From the NCBI GenBank assembly GCA_001970855.1, contig LSSN01004876.1, forward strand, positions 1 through 14,383: 14,383 bases of DNA, given 5' to 3'. This stretch comes from Smittium culicis. Taxonomy: Eukaryota > Kickxellomycota > Harpellomycetes > Harpellales > Legeriomycetaceae. Below, one piece after another: positions 1 to 5,984 of the stretch. Position numbers and translations under genes: made by a program. Numbering within the stretch: the first letter of the stretch is position 1; every line of letters starts with the position of its first letter. The notes under the pieces were generated by a model. The model saw only the letters and a program-made list of their open reading frames with translations, searched no databases and was not told where the DNA came from.

Positions 1-72
1 GGAGAGAATGAAGACTAAATATTACCATTAAAGATCCATTAATTAACTTTGCTATTATTTTTTTCTGTTGAT

Positions 73-109
73 AGCAGGCTAAATATTCCAACTTAATTTT
101 CCGCCTGCT
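73..109. repeat. inverted repeat, 7-bp stem
   Basis: AGCAGGC at 73-79 is matched by its exact reverse complement GCCTGCT at 103-109, with a 23-base AT-rich loop. A GC-rich stem stands out in an otherwise AT-rich flank. It may be an RNA hairpin in a 3' untranslated region or chance; its function is unknown. Confidence 0.4.
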
Positions 110-144
110 CTTTTATTTATTTATTTATTTTTTTTCATCGTCAT

Positions 145-163
145 GGTGTGTTCATTTCACACC
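145..163. repeat. inverted repeat, 6-bp stem and 7-base loop
   Basis: GGTGTG at 145-150 pairs with CACACC at 158-163 around a TTCATTT loop. On the minus strand the hairpin is followed within a few bases by an A-run and AATAAA-like repeats, so it could lie near an RRP43 transcript end. It does not match the histone mRNA stem-loop. Confidence 0.35.
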
Positions 164-441
164 GTTTATTACTACATATATTATTTTCTAGTAAAATTAA
201 CAATAATGAAAAAAAGCAAGTTAAAACGCACGGTTCGATACAATAGAAATAATTATTATTTTTTTTTTTTTGAGTAAAGTGTCTAAAAAAATATTTATAA
301 ACTAGAAAATTAATGTAAAATTCAAATATTTAGAGGGATTAGTGCGAGTAGATTTGGTCTCTATAACCATGCGCTAGTTTTAATATTATCCACCTCATCT
401 CGCCCATACTCTCAACCCAATCAATATTTATAATAGTTGAA

Positions 442-1579
442 TCATGAGTAAATCTTTTGTGTTTCTAAATTCCGAGCTTCAGATAATTCGAAAATGGTGT
501 TCATAGTAGGTTGCGGCAAAACAGTCGATCCGAGCTTATAAATATTAACTATTTGGTTCTTGTCGTTATAAACAACAGTGACGTACCCGTCAGCGAGCTC
601 TTCTTCGTCGGAGGTCGGATCAGCAAGCAAGTACTCGCCGGCCTGGACGAGACAGAAGGTCGATGGGTACAGCTTCTGGCTGACGGCCAAGCTCGATGTC
701 GCGCCGCTGAGCGAATCGACCGTTATTGAACCGACGTCGGGGTTATATGACGGGGCTTTCAGCTGCGTGGCCAGGAGGGCGCGCGTCAGCGCGATTATCG
801 CGGCGTCCAGAACGCACCCGTCGAAATTCAAGCACACGATGTCTGCGTACAGCACCCAGACAGCTTTCCCGGGCTCAATGCACAGCTGGTCAAGGCCAAA
901 CACCTGCTCGTTGAACAGATCGCTGATGTGCTGGCTAAGAACCTGTGAATAATTTCCCGGCTGGCCTGCCGAGTACTTTGAAGAACACATCGAACTCAAC
1001 TTTACATTTGGGACTAAATAATCATTATTTTTTAATTTGAAAAAAACAAAAGTTCAAGTAAGTTGGGATTATGAGGGTTGGGAAGGTGCGAAGGGTGAAT
1101 CGTATAATATGTGTGCAATAGTTTACAAATTCGATATTCCATATATTATCGCATTATAAAAAAAAAAAAAAAGAAGCAAAAAGTGTACCTAGAAATCCCT
1201 TGTTTGGAGTTGAAAGTTTTGGCTCGCACACTTCAGCGCGAATTCCACAAACTACAGTCGTATCTCCTATTCTGATAGTCGACGATCCATCCGTAGTCCC
1301 GATTCCGCCTGTGTTTAAAATACCAACCATTTTTTTTTTTTTAAGAAAAAATTAATCGCTTAAAAGTATTTATCTCGCGTTAAAATGTAGTAGTAAAAAA
1401 AAAAAAAACAACAAATTTAAAAAAGTATAAAAACCGAACGAACCTGTTGTCAGTTTAGCGGCTCTAAATTGATTCAGTGTTCGGCCATCGGTCCTAATTC
1501 CATTCGAGAAAAATCGTGTGTGGAACTCGAGTGGATGAACCTTCTCGAATATTTTAGCCTCAGATAAATTTGCTGACAT
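442..1579 (-). CDS. RRP43: Exosome complex component RRP43 (EXOSC8-like), three exons
   Basis: RRP43 is a non-catalytic RNase PH-like subunit of the six-membered ring of the RNA exosome, which processes and degrades RNA in nucleus and cytoplasm. Exons on the minus strand are 1579-1444, 1308-1189 and 1013-442. Joined they total 828 bases, or 275 residues plus TGA, close to human EXOSC8 (about 276). Exon 1 carries the H-P-L-E-F and R-T-D-G-R motifs typical of the family N-terminus. Exon 2 carries T-D-G-S, I-G-D-T-T-V-V-C-G and P-N-K-G. Exon 3 starts V-P-N-V and holds C-S-S, the P-G-K motif, W138, Y-A-D143 and D150-G-x-x-L-D155-A, then D-P-T-x-x-E-E near the end. The ATG at 1579 is fixed by an in-frame TAA 15 bases upstream. 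The middle of exon 3 is about 60% GC, unlike its flanks. Assignment to RRP43 rather than RRP42 or RRP45 rests on length and motif order. Confidence 0.93.
1014..1188 (-). other. RRP43 intron 2 (175 bases)
   Basis: On the minus strand the intron begins GTACAC at 1188 and ends TTTAG at 1014. Removing it joins CTAG to TCCCAAATG, giving L-V-P-N-V, as expected for the family. The 5' site is a poor match to GTAAGT. It is followed at once by a U-rich stretch including 15 U (A15 on the plus strand, 1158-1172). Confidence 0.88.
1309..1443 (-). other. RRP43 intron 1 (135 bases)
   Basis: The intron begins GTTCGT at 1443 and ends AACACAG at 1309 on the minus strand. Splicing joins A-C-A-A-C-A-G to GCGGAATC and restores the T-T-G-G-I-G-T-T-D-G stretch, which aligns with the family. 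It contains U14 (plus-strand A14 at 1395-1408) and, nearer the 3' site, A13 (plus-strand T13 at 1330-1342). Confidence 0.88.
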
Positions 1580-3070
1580 TAATAGAATTGTAATTTATTT
1601 TATTTTATTTTGTTTGTTTGTTGAAGACTAATTCGTTTAATAATGGCGTGAAATGAAAATACTACAAAATAACACTAAAATTTTTTTTTTTTATTTATGG
1701 TACGTGTATAATAAATTTTTTATTGATAGAAAAAAAAAAAAAAGATGATTAGTATTTTGCTTAAACGTTTCTATGATTCTGTTTGAAAAAATATCAATCA
1801 GTCAATCAATCAATTTTTTTTTTTTAGGTGGATCGAAAAACACGACATTTTAATTGGCTGTATTAGAATATTTTATATTAGGCACTAAGTTTCGAGAATT
1901 AAGGAATCCAATAGCCACAATATAGCTTATTTTCTGCCAAATCGCATGCAATTAAACGCATCTTTTACGAAAAGTAGATAAAAAGTTATTAGAGATAAAT
2001 ATGAGAATTCGCCATAGTTTTATTGATATAATTGATTATGATATATAAGTTAGAAATAAACAGTGAAGGTATCAAGACTAGATCTTTTTGGTAGAGTGCT
2101 ATTATTATTTCGATAATGCATTGTTAAAAATCTACAGCCAACAACCATTAATAAGTATTTAAAATATTATTGACGCCATGTTTGTTTTTTGCAAAAAAGC
2201 CAGTTCAAAGGTATAAATTCTCATGGGGGTTTTCAAGTGTTGGATGAACGGATCAATTGAGCTTGGATTAATTTATTATAGATTTCTATACAAAAATAAA
2301 CCATCCTATGGGTCGAAACCAAATAAGTAAAAGCTGCCAAAAGGTTTTAGATGAGGAATTATAGCACAAGTTATGAAAGTTAAGGTTGTAAGAGGCAAGA
2401 AATCGGAATCAGGATAAGGCCAAGTCAAGATGGTTAAAATCGTGGTAAATTTTATGCTAAAGGTACTTGAATAAGAATTTTATAAGTGTGATGTGGCATA
2501 ATATTTATTTTTGCATAAAAGTAAATGAGGAGATAAAAACTCGAGCAAGCATTGGCAATAAAAATAAGTGAAAGGAGAGAGAGAGAGAAGAACTAGTAAA
2601 TACCCGCACTGAAAATCTGTATTCTTTCATTCACAGTTTTACAAGAATAACATGGATATCAGACGATTATTTCTCTAGTGTAGTGATATTACAGAACTAT
2701 ATTTTGTTTATGGGATATTAAGCTAATGTATTGAAGGATTTTTAAGATTAAGAAATTCATGATTAAATAGAGTATTATTTGTATATAAAAATGGTGTGCA
2801 AATTGAAGGGAAATTAGAAGGGTTTGGAGGGGAATAAGAAAACTAGTTTTTATGATTGCTTGAATTGTATAATAAAGATTAGAGAATAAATTTGGTTCAA
2901 AAGTTGAGTTACTTTTTAGCATAAATTCCTATGTGATTGCAATAAATCGCTGCGCGACTAATTTTGAGGGTTGTGAGTTGGTGGGTGGGGGTGTTATGGT
3001 GAATATTAAATTCAAATAATTTATGAGGGCACGACTAAAAATAATAAATAACGATGATTTTTGTAGGATG

Positions 3071-3142
3071 TGAAATATAGCAAAAAGTGCATGATTTTAA
3101 TATGCATGAAATATAGCAAAAAATGCATGATTTTAATATGCA
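3071..3142. repeat. 36-bp tandem duplication
   Basis: Two adjacent 36-base units, 3071-3106 and 3107-3142, differ at one base (G in the first, A in the second, within the A-run before TGCATG). A fragment of a third unit (GAAATAG) follows. The unit contains ATATAGC and TGCATGATTTTAATATGCA. With 35 of 36 bases identical, this looks like a recent duplication. It lies about 260 bases upstream of the small ORF at 3402. Confidence 0.9.
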
Positions 3143-3361
3143 AGAAATAGGTAAAATTTATGCGCGGAAGGTCAGCTTACTGCAAGGCTTAAAATTACAG
3201 GGAATATAAATATTAGGGGGTTAGGGATGTATTTTGACATTATATAGTTTAACTATAAAGTTTATTGAGTATAATTAAAAAAGGTTACAAAGTAAAGCGG
3301 CGTGGAACTTTTAAGAAATAGATATTTAAAGAGAGATTAGAATTCAAATAAAACGTATAGA

Positions 3362-3372
3362 TTTTTTTTTTT
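3362..3372 (+). promoter_or_regulatory. T11 tract upstream of the small secreted-protein ORF
   Basis: A run of eleven T lies 29 bases before the ATG at 3402. Poly(dT) tracts commonly mark nucleosome-depleted promoters in AT-rich fungi, so this may be promoter or leader sequence of the small ORF. Such runs are frequent in the window outside the large ORF, so the inference is weak. Confidence 0.2.
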
Positions 3373-3401
3373 ATTGACGACAAATATATTAGGCTATAAG
3401 G

Positions 3402-3647
3402 ATGAAGTATTCACTGATTGTTACAATTTCTGCGTTTTTCTTGGGAGCTATGGGGCATTCATTTAGAGACGATATTGAGGAATATAGCGATACTATGGAT
3501 GATATTGCGTTTAATGAAGATGTGCAAGTTGGGGCGAATGATTATGATAGTCCGTTGCCGAATGAAATGGTTAGAATAGTACTACCAGCGAAAAAGCCTG
3601 TTATTATTTTAAAGCCAAGGTCAGTGGTATCAAAAAAGCAATTTTAG
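3402..3647 (+). CDS. Putative small secreted protein, 81 residues
   Basis: I do not recognise a family. Residues 1-20 look like a signal peptide: M-K, a hydrophobic core (Y-S-L-I-V-T-I-S-A-F-F-L-G-A), then a small-residue exit near G18-H-S. The mature part is first acidic (D-D-I-E-E-Y, D-T-M-D-D, N-E-D) and then ends in a hydrophobic/basic stretch with A-K-K-P-V-I-I-L-K-P-R. There are no cysteines. An AATAAA lies 67 bases after the stop. An alternative gene model splices from GTCAGT at 3620 to CCAG at 3665 (46 bases). It would replace the last residues and run to a TAG at 3772, giving 108 residues with two cysteines. A chance ORF is possible; the signal-peptide look and sensible codon use make it the best candidate in this gap. 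Confidence 0.42.
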   Translation: MKYSLIVTISAFFLGAMGHSFRDDIEEYSDTMDDIAFNEDVQVGANDYDSPLPNEMVRIVLPAKKPVIILKPRSVVSKKQF

Positions 3648-3713
3648 GTAGGGCGGCATTTCCAGGGAATGTAGTGCCATAAAGCAGTTTTGTTTAAACT
3701 CATTCGCAAGAAA

Positions 3714-3719
3714 AATAAA
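3714..3719 (+). terminator. candidate poly(A) signal AATAAA
   Basis: An exact AATAAA lies 67 bases after the stop of the 81-residue ORF. In AT-rich sequence the hexamer is common by chance, so it supports the small gene only modestly. Under the alternative spliced model it would lie inside the coding sequence. Confidence 0.3.
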
Positions 3720-3757
3720 TTTAGCGCGTGCAGGGTTAGATAAAAAGGCTATACACA

Positions 3758-3768
3758 GGGGGGGGGGG
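3758..3768 (+). repeat. G11 homopolymer
   Basis: This is a run of eleven G in AT-rich sequence. It is the only long G/C homopolymer in the window and may be a slippage or assembly-sensitive site. Under the alternative spliced model of the small secreted protein it would encode glycines just before the stop. Confidence 0.85.
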
Positions 3769-4283
3769 TTCTAGTTCACCGGGTTGTTAGGCCAGCCAGT
3801 TACTTTAGAACATATGTCGGACGGCCATCATTAGCAATACTAAAATTCTAGGGCATAAAAATTTGAGAGAATATTGTGGAGACTAACGGATACAGAACTG
3901 ACTTATTAATTTACAAAAACGATACTCAGTGCAGAATAATACATTACTCCGAATTTCAATCCATACTGCAGAGCAAGACGCAGCTATAATTTACCCTGTA
4001 GATTTTAGTATTTCAAGTATTTATCACTATTAGATTTCATAGTTAAAAAAGTAATGTAAAAGGTATAATACAGTACAGATAATCATAGACATACTATAAA
4101 GAGTGGGTGATTAATAATTTAATTTTTCAATGAAACTTTTTTAGAATGATTTGGGGGGGAGGGGAGATGTTACACGAAGGATTTTATAGAATGCGATGTT
4201 GTAACGGTAGTGTGTGAATGGACATTGTAAGACTATAAAATAAAACTAATTAAAGTATTTTGCAGTGTCTATTTCATGTTTCT

Positions 4284-4310
4284 AAAATGGAATAAAATGG
4301 AATAAAATGG
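4284..4310. repeat. 10-bp tandem repeat (AATAAAATGG), about 2.7 copies
   Basis: AAAATGG is followed by two perfect copies of AATAAAATGG. It is a short low-complexity array with no visible role. Each unit contains an AATAAA hexamer, so it could act as a cluster of plus-strand poly(A) signals if a transcript ends here. Confidence 0.85.
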
Positions 4311-4660
4311 TATACAAAGAGTATAAGTATTCATTGAGGCCAATAGAGAAGATTATATTTTCTGCTTATACATGAGATAAGAGTAATGAAGCGAGTAGTT
4401 TTAAGCAACCTTAAATATTCGTGATGTTGAACAAAGCGATGGTGGTCTTATTTCTAGCCAATTCGAAAGAGTTTCATGCAGCAATATTTAGAACTGCGAT
4501 ATAGTAATAAAATTATTTGTCAAGAAATACCTGTGTGATATTTCAGTATCAAATCAGCCTACAATGATGGCCAAAGAAATAAAAGTTTTTTCGCTTTTAA
4601 ATGTTGGAGCTTGGATGAATTAGGCTTTGAGCTGACATTTAGAAATGAACGACGAATTAG

Positions 4661-4738
4661 TTAATGAATTAGAGTACAACCAGTAGTTAATGAATTAGAG
4701 TACAACCAGTAGTTAGTGGATTAGAGTGCAGCCAGTAG
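4661..4738. repeat. 26-bp minisatellite, three copies
   Basis: Units lie at 4661-4686, 4687-4712 and 4713-4738. The first two are identical. The third differs at four positions (unit positions 4, 7, 16 and 19), and all four changes are A to G on the plus strand. Each unit ends ACC/GCC-AGTAG. The unit length is not a multiple of three, so the array is not a coding repeat. Confidence 0.93.
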
Positions 4739-4797
4739 TATCTTTTAGTGCAGATTTATAATTAAGGCGAGATGGATGCAAATAGAGAGTTCTAAAA

Positions 4798-4911
4798 ATG
4801 AAGGTCTTAGTCTATGCTTTATTTGCCCTAAATATCAATACATACATTACTGTGAAGAGTAATTGGTTGCGAAAGTATCTTGAAAATCATAACGAAAAGT
4901 ATTTGTATTAA
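4798..4911 (+). CDS. Possible 37-residue secreted peptide (weak)
   Basis: The ATG at 4798 opens a 37-residue frame ending at TAA 4909-4911. The first 20 residues (M-K-V-L-V-Y-A-L-F-A-L-N-I-N-T-Y-I-T-V-K) look like a signal peptide. The remainder, S-N-W-L-R-K-Y-L-E-N-H-N-E-K-Y-L-Y, is amphipathic and charged. A short upstream ORF (ATG GAT GCA AAT AGA GAG TTC TAA, about 4771-4794) precedes it. Hydrophobic short frames arise easily in AT-rich DNA, so I rate this low. It is listed because it has the same M-K-plus-hydrophobic-core start as the ORF at 3402. Confidence 0.17.
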   Translation: MKVLVYALFALNINTYITVKSNWLRKYLENHNEKYLY

Positions 4912-5756
4912 AAGGGGCCAATTAATGTCCAATTAATACGAAGTGTGACCTAGAAAAGGGGCAATCAGAGTCAAGAGTCAAATATGTATGTTCGCGAATA
5001 CAGGTAGCCTATTAGAGCATGGCTCCTTTGTTTGGACATTAAAGCTTCGAAACTTCAATCTAAGCGCAAATAAGCGCTCGTTATCTCTCAAATAAGCGCA
5101 CTCAGAAACTGAGGAATCACAAAATCGTTGCTTTGTAAGCTTAATTTCCAGCTGATTTTTGGCCCATTAGAAATCACGCTGAGTTTCTTTGTGGAGATCT
5201 TTAATCAAACCTCAAACGTTTCCTCCAATCATATACGCTCCTGATCGCCAAAAGATTAGTTCGTATCAATATTACCAAAAATAGCAACCGACACAATGTC
5301 CATTCAAATTCTGCTGGTTTAAAACTCTTCCCTCACCCAATTGACCGCAATTAATCTGTAAATTTCAGCCAACCATAGCCCGAAATTATATATCACTGAA
5401 AACTGATAACTGGATTGGCCTTCTAAAATAGCGTGCCGAGTAGACTGCCTGTAATAAAAAGTTTCGATGAATCACGAATTATCTAGATGCTTGACAGCTT
5501 TTCTATAACGAAATATACTTGATATGCTCTGCTCAAATCAATCAATAAGCTTTTCTATTTTTTTATACGCTTAAAAATCACAACATTTGAAAATATTGCA
5601 TTTTTTTTTTATTTTTATTTTATTTTTTTTTCCATTTCACACAAATCCATGATATAGCTTATACCAAAAATTTCTCTATCTCACAAATACTTTAATTTAA
5701 AAAATAATTCGATATTCTACAATCTATAACTCTCCCCCGTTCGTAGCTGGTCTGTC
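4912..5756. other. Intergenic upstream of SNT1; composition switch
   Basis: No gene is seen. From about 5,010 onward the plus strand becomes C/T-rich (bases 5221-5280: 16 C, 6 G), whereas to the left it is G-rich. It contains three TAAGCGC elements (5061-5099), an ATTGG (inverted CCAAT) around 5415, TATATATC around 5387-5394 and poly-T blocks at 5601-5631. It probably holds the upstream regulatory region of the Snt1-like gene. Confidence 0.5.
5061..5099 (+). promoter_or_regulatory. cluster of three TAAGCGC elements
   Basis: TAAGCGC occurs at 5061-5067, 5071-5077 and 5093-5099. The last two sit inside the longer exact repeat CAAATAAGCGC (5067-5077 and 5089-5099). The middle copy includes the palindrome AGCGCT. 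The repeated GC-core motif in AT-rich DNA, about 0.9 kb upstream of the Snt1-like start, could be a transcription-factor site cluster. I cannot name the factor. Confidence 0.25.
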
Positions 5757-5763
5757 TATAAAA
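5757..5763 (+). promoter_or_regulatory. candidate TATA box of the SNT1 gene
   Basis: TATAAAA at 5757-5763 lies 222 bases before the ATG. It is followed by a long pyrimidine-rich leader (5764-5984), a common arrangement in fungal promoters. No start site can be assigned from sequence alone. Confidence 0.35.
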
Positions 5764-5901
5764 CTCCCACCACTTCTGCCATTTTCCGCTTCCAATAGAT
5801 CCCCTATTCTTACCTCACACTCTTAATTCTCAACCTCTTCTTTACTCTGTAATCCTTCTGTCCTTTCTATTTCTCCAATTTTTCCCCCGAATTCCATTTT
5901 A

Positions 5902-5913
5902 ATGTTTATCTAG
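5902..5913 (+). promoter_or_regulatory. minimal upstream ORF (Met-Phe-Ile-stop)
   Basis: ATG TTT ATC TAG lies 72 bases before the main ATG and is the only ATG between the TATA-like box and the SNT1 start. It would be read by scanning ribosomes if transcription starts upstream of it. Re-initiation at 5985 is plausible given the spacing. Both this ATG and the main one lack a purine at position -3. Confidence 0.4.
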
Positions 5914-5984
5914 ATCACCTTTCTCACAAGCCCGCACATACTTACCTTGTTTCTTCTCTTGGATACTTTCAATATTCTCTGCTA

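Larger units (their letters stand above)
1..441. other. AT-rich 3' flank of RRP43, no gene seen
   Basis: This stretch lies downstream of the minus-strand RRP43 stop codon and shows no convincing reading frame. It contains a T13 run at 259-271, a TTTA-type repeat around 112-129, and two short GC-containing inverted repeats listed separately. On the minus strand, AATAAA-like poly(A) signals occur at 165-170 and repeatedly within 112-129, about 270-330 bases past the RRP43 stop. One of these could end that transcript, but none is positioned strongly enough to decide. Part of the stretch could instead be the 3' end of a gene beyond the left edge. Confidence 0.6.
1580..3401. other. Intergenic, AT-rich; RRP43 upstream region
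   Basis: No supportable conserved gene is seen here. Just upstream of RRP43, on its sense strand, the leader is A-rich with AAATA/ACAA repeats (1590-1625). Further right are T12 (1681-1692), A14 (1730-1743), an imperfect TCAA microsatellite (about 1794-1813) running into T12 (1814-1825), a short GA microsatellite (about 2576-2590), a G-rich patch (2968-2994), a 36-bp tandem duplication (3071-3142) and a 7-bp inverted repeat TATAGTT/AACTATA (3243-3257). The plus strand has clearly more G than C; for example, bases 2341-2400 hold 17 G and 3 C by hand count. A non-coding transcript cannot be excluded. Confidence 0.6.
3648..4797. other. Intergenic, AT-rich with G-runs and minisatellites
   Basis: No conserved coding region is seen. 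The stretch holds an 11-G run (3758-3768), a G7-A-G4 run (4153-4164), a 10-bp tandem repeat (4284-4310) and a three-copy 26-bp minisatellite (4661-4738). Short ORFs are under 25 residues and look random. Plus-strand composition stays A/G-rich. Confidence 0.55.

Noticed and set aside
228..246. GGTTCGATAC resembling a tRNA T-loop
   Set aside because: Flanking bases do not form the five-base-pair T-stem, and no acceptor, D or anticodon arms fit around it.
511..952. Plus-strand frames over RRP43 (511-729, 578-952, 726-914)
   Set aside because: They lie antisense to the conserved RRP43 exon 3. Its GC-rich codons create open shadow frames; the translated products resemble nothing known.
2689..2922. 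Minus-strand 77-residue hydrophobic frame
   Set aside because: Ile/Leu/Phe/Asn-rich in the manner of any AT-rich frame; no motif, no start context, no recognisable family.
5938..5950. Perfect 5' splice-site consensus (AAGGTAAGTAT) on the minus strand in the SNT1 leader
   Set aside because: No minus-strand exon or acceptor pairs with it. A single short match is expected by chance, though an antisense transcript cannot be excluded.
1580..5984. Possible degraded transposon filling the long intergenic gap
   Set aside because: No terminal repeats, target-site duplications, reverse-transcriptase or transposase motifs were found on either strand.
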